Shown: positions 38,045-46,716, counted from the first letter of the stretch. The stretch is DNA of 57,318 nucleotides from Acinetobacter modestus (GCF_014636095.1 NZ_BMDV01000011.1:1-57318), one strand, 5' to 3'. Numbers and translations are program-made. The notes: generated by a model not told the origin, from the sequence alone.

Positions 38045-38637
38045 TGCGAATAGATCAACGACTCGCTGAAAAATGGATCAGTCCGAACTCTAGCGTATTA
38101 GACTTAGGCTGTGGTGATGGTGAATTACTGGCTCATATGAGCAAACAGCACAATATTCGTGCTTATGGCTTAGAAATTGATCAAGAAAAGATTGCAATTG
38201 CGATCAGTCGGGGGTTAAATATTATTCAACAGGACTTAAACTTAGGTTTAAGCCGTTTTGCCGACCAATCTTTTGATTCTGTAGTCATGGCACAAGCTTT
38301 GCAAGCTGTAGATGCACCTGATGTATTACTTCGTGATATGGTGCGTGTTGGCAAACAGGCGATTATTACCTTTCCAAACTTTGCGTATTGGAAGACACGT
38401 TCTTTTCTTGCATTAAAAGGTAAAATGCCTGTTTCGGAAGCTTTACCCTATATGTGGTATAACACCCCGAATATTCATTTATGTACTTTCCGTGACTTTG
38501 AAGCCTTATGTGCTGAGAATCGGATTAAAATTATTAATCGACTTGCCGTTAATGGTGACCAACAAGGTAGTATGCTCAGTAAGCATATGCCGAACCTATT
38601 TGGTGAAGTCGCAATTTATCGAGTGAGCGCTCTATGA
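38044..38637 (+). CDS. metW: MetW methyltransferase-like activator of MetX
   Basis: A 197-residue class I SAM-fold protein: VLDLGCGDGELL is motif I, followed by AYGLEIDQEK. TFPNFAYWKTR and LPYMWYNTPNIHLCT are MetW signatures. MetW is known to pair with MetX and to be needed for its full activity in several proteobacteria. It overlaps metX by 1 nt and the next gene by 4 nt (ATGA), so the three are coupled. Confidence 0.95.
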   Translation: MRIDQRLAEKWISPNSSVLDLGCGDGELLAHMSKQHNIRAYGLEIDQEKIAIAISRGLNIIQQDLNLGLSRFADQSFDSVVMAQALQAVDAPDVLLRDMVRVGKQAIITFPNFAYWKTRSFLALKGKMPVSEALPYMWYNTPNIHLCTFRDFEALCAENRIKIINRLAVNGDQQGSMLSKHMPNLFGEVAIYRVSAL

Positions 38638-39221
38638 AAAAGACATTTATCAGCACATTTTTATTTGGTCTGATCAGTATACAAGCGCATGCTGACTATG
38701 TTGCTCAACCCCAATCGGTTGCAACACAGGCAGCACGATATTCAGTGATGAGTATCAGTGAATTACAAAGCGCAGCAAAATCTGGTCAAGCAGGGGCACA
38801 ATTTTATCTAGCAACACGTTATCAGTATGGTAAAGACGTTGCTAAAGATGAGAAACAAGCTTTTTCTTTGTTTAAAGCAGCAGCAGATCAAGGTTTATCT
38901 GCTGCACAGTTAAATGTCGGTCGTATGTATGCAGATGGCATCGGTACGAAGAAAGATGAAGCTTTGGCGCGTAAATATTTCGAGAAAGCTGCGAGTAATG
39001 GCGATAACCGTGCCAGCTTTAATCTCGCGATGATGGAAGAGCAAAAGAAAAACTATGTTGGTGCTTACCAATGGTATGAGCTTTCAACACGTGACGGTAT
39101 GCTGGATACTAAAGTCATCAGTCTTTCTGAAGGTAAGAAAACAGCGTTGGCTGCAAACTTAACTCAAGATCAGATTCGTACTGCTCGTGACCGTGCTGAT
39201 AAATGGATTCAAGCACAATAA
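38634..39221 (+). CDS. Exported Sel1-repeat (SLR) protein
   Basis: A 195-residue protein with a signal peptide ending AHA. At least two to three Sel1-like repeats are visible: GAQFYLATRYQYGKDVAKDE, then AAQLNVGRMYADGIGTKKDE, and ASFNLAMMEEQKKN. Each is the alpha-alpha TPR-like unit with the G-x-G-x-x-x-D turn. Such proteins are periplasmic scaffolds. Translational overlap with metW is notable because no link between this family and methionine synthesis is established. Confidence 0.88.
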   Translation: MKKTFISTFLFGLISIQAHADYVAQPQSVATQAARYSVMSISELQSAAKSGQAGAQFYLATRYQYGKDVAKDEKQAFSLFKAAADQGLSAAQLNVGRMYADGIGTKKDEALARKYFEKAASNGDNRASFNLAMMEEQKKNYVGAYQWYELSTRDGMLDTKVISLSEGKKTALAANLTQDQIRTARDRADKWIQAQ

Positions 39222-39250
39222 TCTTACTTAAATCTATGAAGTGATTTAAA

Positions 39251-39278
39251 AACCGACTTGTGTAAGTCGGTTTTTTTA
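39251..39278 (+). terminator. Terminator of the metXW-Sel1 operon
   Basis: AACCGACTT / AAGTCGGTT stem, 4-nt loop, T7. Confidence 0.9.
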
Positions 39279-39320
39279 TTTAATAAATTTATTACCAACA
39301 ATAAGAAACTGGAGATAGAC

Positions 39321-39830
39321 ATGTATCAATTCCCCCCTTTGCTTAGCCAACTTCATCAGCTTGAGTTTGATTATGAAAATGGTAATGGCATTGATTTTGA
39401 ACACTATGAAAATTTTTTATCTGAACAAGAAACAAATGACTGGTTAAAATCCTGGACGGGTAATCATGAAGTTGATGCAACTCATTTTTTAGTCTTTGGA
39501 CAAGATGGAACTGGAGGATATGCGGCCTTTTGGCTCGTGAATAAAGATAAGGAGATTCTTGAACAGCCTATCATTTTTCTTGGATCAGAAGGTGAAATTG
39601 GTGTAGTTGCAAAAAAATTTGATGATTATTTATGGTTACTCGCTCAAACACATGGGCCATATGAAGCCATCTCCTATCCAGAAAATATTAAAAAGATAAA
39701 TCCAACTTTTTTAGATTTTGCAAAAAAATATTCAAAATCTGAACATAAAACCGTCTTAGAAATTATTAAAGATGCAAAAAATGCTTATCCTGATTTTGAA
39801 ACATGGATTGAAAGTTTAATCCATTACTAA
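39321..39830 (+). CDS. SMI1/KNR4 (SUKH)-like protein
   Basis: A 169-residue soluble acidic protein starting at ATG 39321 after GGAGA; the frame opens earlier at 39258, but inside the preceding terminator. Family-like features are HFLVFGQDGTGGYAAFWL followed by PIIFLGSEGEIGVVAKKFDDYL, the beta-hairpin and helix of the SMI1/KNR4 fold. Bacterial members are mostly immunity proteins against secreted polymorphic toxins. No toxin gene adjoins, so it would be an orphan immunity protein, or a housekeeping relative. A role is not assigned. Confidence 0.65.
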   Translation: MYQFPPLLSQLHQLEFDYENGNGIDFEHYENFLSEQETNDWLKSWTGNHEVDATHFLVFGQDGTGGYAAFWLVNKDKEILEQPIIFLGSEGEIGVVAKKFDDYLWLLAQTHGPYEAISYPENIKKINPTFLDFAKKYSKSEHKTVLEIIKDAKNAYPDFETWIESLIHY

Positions 39831-39871
39831 ATTGGTATACTTCACTCGATTTAATATATTGAGATTTTAAA

Positions 39872-40495
39872 ATGACTACCCCATCATGGCTCAACCAAGG
39901 CAGCCTTGTCCTTGCAAGTAATAACAAAGGTAAAGTGGTCGAATTTGAACACCTGTTTCAACAACTCAATCTTCCTGTTGAAATCATTCCTCAAGGCAAA
40001 CTGGATATTGAAGATGCGATTGAAGACGGTCTCAGCTTTGTTGAAAATGCCATTATCAAAGCACGTCATGCTTCAAAACTGTCAGGTAAACCAGCACTAG
40101 CAGATGACTCTGGACTTTGTGTTCCGATTTTAGGTGGTGCACCAGGAATTTATTCAGCGCGCTATGCAGGCGAGCATGGTAATGATGCTGCCAATAACCA
40201 AAAACTTTTAGCTGATCTTGCACCCTTCCGTAAAGACGGCGAAGTGATTGAGGGCATGTTTGTTTGCGTATTAGCACTGGTCACACATGCCGAAGATCCA
40301 TTGCCACAAATCTTTCAAGGCATTTGGAAAGGCGAGATTTTAGAAGCAGCGCGCGGTGAGAATGGGTTTGGCTATGATCCATTGTTCTGGCTACCAGAAC
40401 TCAATCTTTCAAGTGCTGAACTTAGCAAAGCTGACAAAAATAAAATCAGTCATCGTGGTCAAGCAATGCAGCTTTTTAAAGCAAGTTTGATTTAA
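39872..40495 (+). CDS. rdgB: RdgB/HAM1 non-canonical purine NTP pyrophosphatase
   Basis: A 207-residue enzyme that hydrolyses ITP, dITP and XTP to monophosphates and so keeps deaminated purines out of DNA and RNA. The N-terminal SNNKGKVVEF is the nucleotide-binding signature. FVENAIIKARHASK, ALADDSGLCVPILGGAPGI, and the C-terminal GFGYDPLFW and KNKISHRGQA are family blocks. Length is normal. It follows the SUKH-like gene by 41 bp and ends in a hairpin. Confidence 0.95.
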   Translation: MTTPSWLNQGSLVLASNNKGKVVEFEHLFQQLNLPVEIIPQGKLDIEDAIEDGLSFVENAIIKARHASKLSGKPALADDSGLCVPILGGAPGIYSARYAGEHGNDAANNQKLLADLAPFRKDGEVIEGMFVCVLALVTHAEDPLPQIFQGIWKGEILEAARGENGFGYDPLFWLPELNLSSAELSKADKNKISHRGQAMQLFKASLI

Positions 40496-40500
40496 AGATC

Positions 40501-40529
40501 ATTTGCCCTAGCTAAAACCTAGGGCAAAT
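40501..40529 (+). terminator. Hairpin after rdgB
   Basis: ATTTGCCCTAG / CTAGGGCAAAT stem with a 7-nt loop; AT-rich tail. Confidence 0.75.
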
Positions 40530-40670
40530 TATTTAAATCTAGATTGAATAAAAATACTGAATAATGAGTAAAAACTCACCTTAACGAGGCATTGATTACA
40601 AACCAAAAAGTAAAAAATAATCCATCAATCTACTTAATCTCATAATTTTTGTCGCAAAATTGCAATATAA

Positions 40671-40689
40671 GTGTCACATCTTTGTCATG
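40671..40689 (+). promoter_or_regulatory. Candidate PHO box upstream of tatA
   Basis: TGTCA-CATCTT-TGTCA (40672-40687) has the 11-nt direct-repeat period of PhoB sites. A further TGTCG at 40650 is 22 nt upstream, in phase. A possible -10 (GATATA) lies near 40701, within the distance expected for PhoB-activated promoters. Confidence 0.5.
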
Positions 40690-40732
40690 CCAAACTGTTG
40701 AGATATAACCAAAGTTATATAGGAATAGAATT

Positions 40733-40948
40733 ATGGCTGGTTTATCAATTTGGCACGTCGTTATTTTTGCAATTGTCGTGATTTTACTATTCGGTACATC
40801 AAAGCTTAAAAATTTAGGCAAAGATGTTGGCGGTGCGGTTAAAGATTTCAAAAAGTCTATTAAAGAAGATGAAGTTGCTGCGCCACTCAATGAGCCTCGT
40901 ACCATTGATGCTCAAGTTAAAAATGCTGAAAGCTCAGTAAAAAGCTAA
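40733..40948 (+). CDS. tatA: Sec-independent protein translocase TatA
   Basis: A 71-residue protein with one N-terminal membrane helix ([17 protein letters not shown]), the hinge [14 protein letters not shown], an amphipathic helix and a charged tail. The FG motif at the helix end is diagnostic. TatA oligomers form the passage used by folded, twin-arginine precursors. tatB starts 12 bp downstream. Confidence 0.95.
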   Translation: MAGLSIWHVVIFAIVVILLFGTSKLKNLGKDVGGAVKDFKKSIKEDEVAAPLNEPRTIDAQVKNAESSVKS

Positions 40949-40960
40949 GCGAGCGGAATT

Positions 40961-41401
40961 ATGCTGAACTTGGGAATGACTGAGATTTTTTGCTTTGCAG
41001 TAATTGCATTATTGGTTCTTGGTCCTGATAAATTACCTGAAGCTGCTCGATTTGTAGCAAAATGGTATGGAAAAATTAAAAAATTTATCAACAATATTCA
41101 GAATGAAATTGATCGAGAGCTCCGTCTTTCTGAGTTCCGCGAAGAAATGCAAAAAGAAATTGAAAAGATTACTGAGCTTGAACGTCGGCTACAAAAACAA
41201 TTAGATGAATTGAAAACTCAAGATCATGAGATAGAGACTGCACCATCAGTAACTAAATCTCAAAATTCGATTCGCTATGTGCCATATCACTCAAGTTCTA
41301 TTATTCCCTTTTGTGTTCAATACCAAAAATCATCTGTGATTGGTATGGAAGCATATCCATCGTTGAATCAGTTTGATAACGAATTAAAGATTGCCGTATG
41401 A
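40961..41401 (+). CDS. tatB: Sec-independent protein translocase TatB
   Basis: A 146-residue TatB. The N-terminal MLNLGMTEIFCFAVIALLVLGPDKLPEA has the TatB-type membrane helix and the conserved LGPDKLPE hinge, followed by a long helical charged region (about residues 40-90). The tail is variable. TatB works with TatC to bind the signal peptide. It overlaps tatC by 4 nt (ATGA). Confidence 0.93.
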   Translation: MLNLGMTEIFCFAVIALLVLGPDKLPEAARFVAKWYGKIKKFINNIQNEIDRELRLSEFREEMQKEIEKITELERRLQKQLDELKTQDHEIETAPSVTKSQNSIRYVPYHSSSIIPFCVQYQKSSVIGMEAYPSLNQFDNELKIAV

Positions 41402-42165
41402 GCCAATTACCATCAACTTCAGTCAGTACTGAAGAAACCCTACAACAAATGCCGGTCATGCAGCATTTAATCGTACTTCGCCAATATCTTTTTAAGATTG
41501 TTGGCGTAACAATTTTTCTGTTTTTTTGTTTATTACCTTTTAGAAATCAAACCTATCAATGGCTGTCTGAACCATTGAGACAACAATTACCCGCAACATC
41601 AACCATGATTGCGACGGATGTCACAGCTACCTTTATGGCACCGTTTAAACTCAATTTATTCGTCGCATTTATGCTGGCAATGCCCTATATCATTTATCAA
41701 ATTTGGTCATTTATAAAACCTGCGCTATATGAAAAAGAACAACATTTAGCGATTCCTTTGCTATTTGGCAGCATTCTATTATTTTACTTAGGTGTCGCAT
41801 TTGCCTATTTCATTACCCTACCTGCTATTTTGCATTTCTTTATTAGCGTGTCTCCTGAAACTGTTGCACCTATGACAGATATTAATAGCTATCTGAGCTT
41901 CTGCTTAAAACTATTCTTGGTTTTCGGTTTTACCTTTGAAATTCCAATCATTACTCTAGTTCTGATTTTGATTGGTGTCGTGAGTACACAAAGCCTCGTT
42001 GAAAAACGCCGTTTTATTGTTGTTGGATGCTTTTTCGTAGCTATGTTTGTAACACCACCTGATGCGTTATCCATGATTATGCTGGCTGTTCCGATGTGGA
42101 TGCTATTTGAAATCGGTTTACTTTTTGGAAAAATATTAGAAAAGCGTAAAGCAGTTTCAGAATAA
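41398..42165 (+). CDS. tatC: Sec-independent protein translocase TatC
   Basis: A 255-residue protein with six membrane helices, the signal-peptide receptor of the Tat system. MQHLIVLRQYLFK is the N-terminal cytoplasmic motif; PFKLNLFVAFMLAMPYIIYQIWSFIKPALYEKE and FGFTFEIPI are conserved core segments (shown here in parts). It completes a tatABC operon that ends in a terminator. Confidence 0.95.
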   Translation: MSQLPSTSVSTEETLQQMPVMQHLIVLRQYLFKIVGVTIFLFFCLLPFRNQTYQWLSEPLRQQLPATSTMIATDVTATFMAPFKLNLFVAFMLAMPYIIYQIWSFIKPALYEKEQHLAIPLLFGSILLFYLGVAFAYFITLPAILHFFISVSPETVAPMTDINSYLSFCLKLFLVFGFTFEIPIITLVLILIGVVSTQSLVEKRRFIVVGCFFVAMFVTPPDALSMIMLAVPMWMLFEIGLLFGKILEKRKAVSE

Positions 42166-42180
42166 TAATATCTCTGTTCA

Positions 42181-42207
42181 ATCCCTGAATAACCTCAGGG
42201 ATTTTTG
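42181..42207 (+). terminator. tatABC terminator
   Basis: ATCCCTGA / TCAGGGAT stem with T5. It separates tatC from phoX, which therefore needs its own promoter. Confidence 0.9.
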
Positions 42208-42270
42208 TATTTTAAATTTATATTTTTTATATATTTATAAAAATTAAATTGTCTTCAAACTGCCTTAAAA

Positions 42271-42289
42271 GTGTCAAAAAATTGTCATC
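42271..42289 (+). promoter_or_regulatory. Candidate PHO box upstream of phoX
   Basis: TGTCAAAAAATTGTCA has two TGTCA elements with an 11-nt period and an AT-rich spacer, the classical PhoB box. TAAAAT (42299-42304) is placed 11 nt downstream, as in PhoB-dependent promoters. The phoX start is about 60 bp away. Confidence 0.75.
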
Positions 42290-42347
42290 TATCAAACATA
42301 AAATCAATCTAGATTTATTTACCATTTATTAAAGATATGGATTTATT

Positions 42348-44339
42348 ATGACAGCCAATACAAATCAGCCAAGTCGTCGTGATATTTTAAAGTGGTTCGC
42401 GGGTGTTCCGTTTTTACCACTAGGGGCAATGGGCACAGCAGCAGCTTTAGCAGGTTGCAATGATAATAACGATACTACCGTTACGCCAACCGTACCTGCT
42501 GCAAAATTTAAAAATGCAAAATTTACACCTATGGCGGCACCTTCAACTGTACCAGAGATGGCTACCACTTCAGTTAAATCTGCTTTGACGATTACGTGGG
42601 ATGATAATACAACCACAGAGTACAAATTGGGTTATCAGGAGTTTTTCCGTACTGGCATGCAAGTTGATAATATCGATGGTGGAAAAATCATTGCAGGTAG
42701 TTATTATGATATTAATAACCAACCGATTAAAGATACTTCTGTAATCGGTCAAGAACGCCAATTCTTCTCTGACTCTCCAGATGGTTCATCTTTAATCCAC
42801 ATCAATGGCGCTTCTGTATCTGGTGTGGCTAACCCTGTATTCCACGTTGTTCAATTTGAATACACCACTAAAAACCTCAATAATCAAAGCATGTATGGCA
42901 AATTGCCATCTCCAATTGCGATTTTAACGCTTGATCAAGATCAAAAAACTGGACACTTAACATTGAAAAAATACTTCAATGTCGATATGTCTAAAGTTCA
43001 TGGTCTATGGATCACCTGTGGTGCTAGCCTTTCTCCGTGGAATACCCACCTTTCAAGTGAAGAATATGAGCCTGATGCATTTGACCAAATCGGTTCAGAT
43101 CTCGCAATGCTCAAAGCATATAGTAAAAATCTATATGGCAATGAAAATACTGCAAATGCCTATAACTATGGTCATTTGCCAGAAATTATTCTTGATGGTA
43201 AAGGTCGTGCTAAGGCAGTTAAACACTACTGCTTAGGTCGTATTTCACATGAACTGATTCAAGTCATGCCAGACAACCGCACTGTAATCATGGGTGATGA
43301 TTACACTAACGGTGGTTTCTTCATGTTTATTGCAGACAAAGAAAAAGACTTATCTGCTGGAACATTATATGTTGCGAAATACACATCTGAACTGAATGAG
43401 ACCTCAACAGCAGCAATCAAATGGATCAAGTTAGGTCATACTGATAGTAAGACCATCGAAGACCTCGTGAATGTTCGAGGAATCAAATCTGAAAACATTA
43501 TGGAAAGCTTGAAAACAGCACCAGCTGATTTAACAGGTTATACCAAGATTGTGTTAGATGGAAAATCGCTTTGGGTTAAACTCAAAGAAGCCAACAATGG
43601 CTTTAGCAAAGCTGAGATTGAGCTTGCTGCTGCATTCCTAGAAACACATCGATATGCTGCCCTAAAAGGCGGTAGTATGGCTTTCACCAAAATGGAAGGT
43701 ACTACCGTAAATATTAAAGATAAGGTTGCTTACTCTGCACTTGCCAATATTCAAGAATCAATGATTGGTGGAAATGCAGCTTGGGTTGAATCACATAATG
43801 TTAAGTTTAAGAGCACGCTAAAAGCAGGTGGTGTCCTTGGACATGACCTCAAAGGTAGCCAAGTTGATCATCTTAACAATGTGATCAATAGTGAATGGAC
43901 ACCTTACCAAAGCCATATGGTTCTTATGGGTAAAGATATTACCGTGGATAGCTTAGGTAACACGGCAGATCCAAATAATATTGCAAGCCCAGACAATTTA
44001 AAATTCTCTGAAACTTTACGCACATTATTCATCGGTGAAGACAGTGGCAACCATACCAATAACTTCCTCTGGGCATATAACGTTGATACTAAGTCTTTAG
44101 ATCGTATCCTCTCTACTCCAGCAGGTGCAGAATCAACAGGCTTACATGCAGTTGACTCTGTAAATGGTTGGACATACATCATGAGTAATTTCCAACATCC
44201 TGGAGATAGCTCAAAACTTTCCGCTGAATTAAAAGCAAAAGTTTTAGAAAACTATAATGGCGGTTATAGTGCATGTGTTGGTTATATCACAGCTGATGTT
44301 TTACCATCGGTTGAGAAAAAAACTGAAACTAAAAAATAA
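42348..44339 (+). CDS. phoX: PhoX-family (DUF839) alkaline phosphatase, Tat lipoprotein
   Basis: A 663-residue protein. The leader has a twin-arginine motif (SRRDILKWF) and ends ALAGC, a lipobox, so it is probably a Tat-exported lipoprotein anchored after cleavage at Cys36. The mature part is a DUF839/PhoX beta-propeller: segments such as VHGLWITCGASLSPWNTHLSSEE and AVKHYCLGRISHE carry the Ca/Fe-site residues of PhoX-type phosphatases. PhoX releases phosphate from phosphate esters under phosphate starvation. It lies directly after tatABC and behind a PHO-box-like sequence, which fits. Confidence 0.85.
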   Translation: MTANTNQPSRRDILKWFAGVPFLPLGAMGTAAALAGCNDNNDTTVTPTVPAAKFKNAKFTPMAAPSTVPEMATTSVKSALTITWDDNTTTEYKLGYQEFFRTGMQVDNIDGGKIIAGSYYDINNQPIKDTSVIGQERQFFSDSPDGSSLIHINGASVSGVANPVFHVVQFEYTTKNLNNQSMYGKLPSPIAILTLDQDQKTGHLTLKKYFNVDMSKVHGLWITCGASLSPWNTHLSSEEYEPDAFDQIGSDLAMLKAYSKNLYGNENTANAYNYGHLPEIILDGKGRAKAVKHYCLGRISHELIQVMPDNRTVIMGDDYTNGGFFMFIADKEKDLSAGTLYVAKYTSELNETSTAAIKWIKLGHTDSKTIEDLVNVRGIKSENIMESLKTAPADLTGYTKIVLDGKSLWVKLKEANNGFSKAEIELAAAFLETHRYAALKGGSMAFTKMEGTTVNIKDKVAYSALANIQESMIGGNAAWVESHNVKFKSTLKAGGVLGHDLKGSQVDHLNNVINSEWTPYQSHMVLMGKDITVDSLGNTADPNNIASPDNLKFSETLRTLFIGEDSGNHTNNFLWAYNVDTKSLDRILSTPAGAESTGLHAVDSVNGWTYIMSNFQHPGDSSKLSAELKAKVLENYNGGYSACVGYITADVLPSVEKKTETKK

Positions 44340-44354
44340 GCAAAATACTCCAAT

Positions 44355-44385
44355 AAAAATACCGACAGCCTTGTCGGTATTTTTA
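44355..44385. terminator. Bidirectional terminator after phoX
   Basis: AATACCGACA / TGTCGGTATT stem flanked by A and T runs; it overlaps the stop codon of the convergent NRDE gene. Confidence 0.85.
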
Positions 44386-45165
44386 TTTCAACAGATCAAC
44401 TTGCATTTCGATAATACGCCCCTGCTGCTCACCTTGTTGAGACTTCTCTAACCATTGCCAGTGCTCAGATGTCATTCTCAGAAAATTAGAACATCGTGTT
44501 CCATAAATTGGGCTTTGAATAAAAGTTGAAGATAATAACTCTTCCATTTCCACACTAATCCCTGTATCCGGCAACAAATCTGGAATAATTTTTCGTTCAT
44601 CTTCCAAAATATCCCAGACTGAATATTGCAAATCAGATTCTGTAATCTTTAATTGTTGCAACATTGGTAAAAATTCTTGTGTAAAGCGTTTACGTAAATG
44701 TTTGGTTTTCTCCCAATCTTCTGACATTAAACCGTTGGAAACAACATAAACACCATTCGCTAAGACTTGTGGTGCCTCCCCCCGATTACTCATGTAAACC
44801 GCTTGCTCTCGATCACCAACAAACAAATTAAAACCAGCGTAGTCTTGTTGTTGCTGTTCTAATTGTTGTGCAAAACGAATAGGGGCTAAATCACTTTCTA
44901 AGAAAGATTGGATTAAATGCCCACGTGAAGTTGAATATTGGTTCTTATCTCGTCCATTTCGAAAATTAGTCACGATTGCCCAACGCCCAGACTCAGTGAC
45001 TCCCATCCATGCCCCACCTGACTGTAAATCTTGCCCAGCGATTATCGAACTGTTATCCCATCGATGTAAAACGGCACTTGGTCGATGATAAAACTCATCA
45101 CGATTTGAAATTAAACACAACGGCATATCATCAAGAACATGCCATGCAAAAGCGACAATACACAT
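44383..45165 (-). CDS. NRDE-family protein (Ntn-type fold)
   Basis: A 260-residue protein starting at ATG 45165, so that the second residue is Cys (MCIVAF), as in the family; the frame opens upstream at 45213. The name-giving motif is SNRDEFYHRP (residues 21-30). WAGMG-like GGAWMGVTESGRWAIVTNFRN follows. Such proteins have an N-terminal-nucleophile hydrolase fold, with Cys2 as the candidate nucleophile. In eukaryotes, the homologue (TANGO2) is linked to heme or acyl-CoA handling; the bacterial substrate is unknown. Confidence 0.85.
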   Translation of the reverse strand: MCIVAFAWHVLDDMPLCLISNRDEFYHRPSAVLHRWDNSSIIAGQDLQSGGAWMGVTESGRWAIVTNFRNGRDKNQYSTSRGHLIQSFLESDLAPIRFAQQLEQQQQDYAGFNLFVGDREQAVYMSNRGEAPQVLANGVYVVSNGLMSEDWEKTKHLRKRFTQEFLPMLQQLKITESDLQYSVWDILEDERKIIPDLLPDTGISVEMEELLSSTFIQSPIYGTRCSNFLRMTSEHWQWLEKSQQGEQQGRIIEMQVDLLK

Positions 45166-45271
45166 TAATTCTGTTCTCACATCTTTACACATTGAATGTA
45201 CAACATTTTTCACATCATTCCGCTACAATCTGCTCAAAACTTAATTTCAAATTCTAAATTGAGGAACAGCA

Positions 45272-46084
45272 ATGCTGACCTATCCAAATATTGATCCAGT
45301 TGCGCTGAGCTTGGGACCAGTCAAAGTGCATTGGTACGGACTCATGTATCTCTTGGCATTTTTATGCGCTTGGGGCTTAGCCTCTTATCGTGCTAAACAA
45401 CGTGATGGTTGGACTGCCGATATGGTCTCAGATCTGGTGTTTTATGGCGCTCTAGGCGTCGTACTTGGTGGTCGTATTGGCTATGTTTTGTTTTATGAGT
45501 TTGGCAAATTCTTAGAAAATCCGCTTTGGTTATTCCAAGTCTGGACAGGAGGGATGAGCTTCCACGGCGGTTTCTTGGGTGTCATGATCGCAATGTTATT
45601 CTGGTGTAAGAAATATCAGAAAACATGGTTTCAAACCTTGGACTTTATTGCACCATGTGTACCGACAGGTTTGATGTTTGGTCGTATCGGTAACTTTATT
45701 GGTGGTGAATTGTATGGTCGTCAAGTTCAAGACCCTAGCTATCCATTTGGTATGATTTTTCCAACTGATCCTTTAGGTTTAGTTCGCCATCCGTCGCAAA
45801 TTTATCAAGCGCTCTGTGAAGGTCTGATTCTATTTATCATACTTTGGTGGTTTAGCGCTAAACCTCGTCCACGTATGGCGGTTTCAGCATTATTCCTGAT
45901 GGGTTATGGAGTTGCACGTTTCTTCATGGAGTTCTTCCGTCAGCCCGATGCAGATCAAGGTTTTATTCTATTCGGTTGGATGACTAAAGGTCAGATTCTC
46001 ACTGTACCAATGTTACTGATTGGACTGTGGATGATGTGGTATGCCTATCAGAAAAAAATCTACGATTGGCAAATTAAAAAATAA
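45272..46084 (+). CDS. lgt: Prolipoprotein diacylglyceryl transferase Lgt
   Basis: A 270-residue inner-membrane enzyme with seven helices that transfers diacylglycerol from phosphatidylglycerol to the lipobox cysteine of prolipoproteins. The motif GRIGNFIGGELYGR is the Lgt signature with the essential arginine and asparagine, and YGLMYLLAF (with HWYG) is the N-terminal block. Length is normal. A thyA neighbour, common elsewhere, is absent. Essential in most Gram-negative bacteria. Many lipoproteins in this window depend on it. Confidence 0.97.
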   Translation: MLTYPNIDPVALSLGPVKVHWYGLMYLLAFLCAWGLASYRAKQRDGWTADMVSDLVFYGALGVVLGGRIGYVLFYEFGKFLENPLWLFQVWTGGMSFHGGFLGVMIAMLFWCKKYQKTWFQTLDFIAPCVPTGLMFGRIGNFIGGELYGRQVQDPSYPFGMIFPTDPLGLVRHPSQIYQALCEGLILFIILWWFSAKPRPRMAVSALFLMGYGVARFFMEFFRQPDADQGFILFGWMTKGQILTVPMLLIGLWMMWYAYQKKIYDWQIKK

Positions 46085-46090
46085 AATAAT

Positions 46091-46112
46091 GGGAGCAGAT
46101 GCTCCCTTTTTT
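46091..46112 (+). terminator. lgt terminator
   Basis: GGGAGC / GCTCCC hairpin with T6. Confidence 0.88.
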
Positions 46113-46116
46113 AGAT

Positions 46117-46716
46117 CTAAACTTTTCCTAACAACGCTTTTACGACATTACCTAAACGTTTACCTTGTGCTTCGCATAAGATTTTTTCATCTGCACTCAA
46201 GCTTTGATCATGACGAGGGCCACTGACATGACTTACCCCATAAGGTGTACCGCCTGTTTTAGTATTCGATAAAGCTGGAATTGAATTCGGCAACCCCATG
46301 ATGAGCATACCATGATGGAACAATGGCGGTAACATGCTAAGCAAGGTACTTTCCTGCCCACCATGCATCGAGCCAGAAGAAGTAAAAACACATGCTGGTT
46401 TATTATGCAAAGCGCCATTCAACCATAAACTCGTCGTTTGATCCCAAAAGTATTTCATCTCGCTCGCCATATTACCAAAGCGAGTAGGTGAACCAAGTGC
46501 CAAACCTGAGCAATACGTCAAATCATCTAAAGTACAATAAACATCCCCCTCTGCAGGAATGCTCCGCTCTGCTTGAGTGACAACAGTTGCGAGATTGGGA
46601 ACCGTTCGAATACGGGCTGTGATACCAGAAGACTCAATTCCATCGGCAATTAGATGGGCCATTTCTCGAGTTGAACCATATTTACTGTAATAAAGAACAA
46701 GAACGTAAGGTTGCAT
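46117..46716 (-). CDS. wrbA: NAD(P)H:quinone oxidoreductase WrbA
   Basis: A 199-residue flavodoxin-like FMN protein (start at ATG 46716; the longer frame to 46830 is not family-like). LVLYYSKYGSTREMA is the FMN phosphate-binding loop. SPTRFGNMASEMKYFWDQT and FTSSGSMHGGQEST are further FMN-site blocks. It performs two-electron reduction of quinones, protecting against oxidative stress. Length matches E. coli WrbA (198). It is divergent from yihY, sharing a 112-bp promoter region. Confidence 0.94.
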   Translation of the reverse strand: MQPYVLVLYYSKYGSTREMAHLIADGIESSGITARIRTVPNLATVVTQAERSIPAEGDVYCTLDDLTYCSGLALGSPTRFGNMASEMKYFWDQTTSLWLNGALHNKPACVFTSSGSMHGGQESTLLSMLPPLFHHGMLIMGLPNSIPALSNTKTGGTPYGVSHVSGPRHDQSLSADEKILCEAQGKRLGNVVKALLGKV

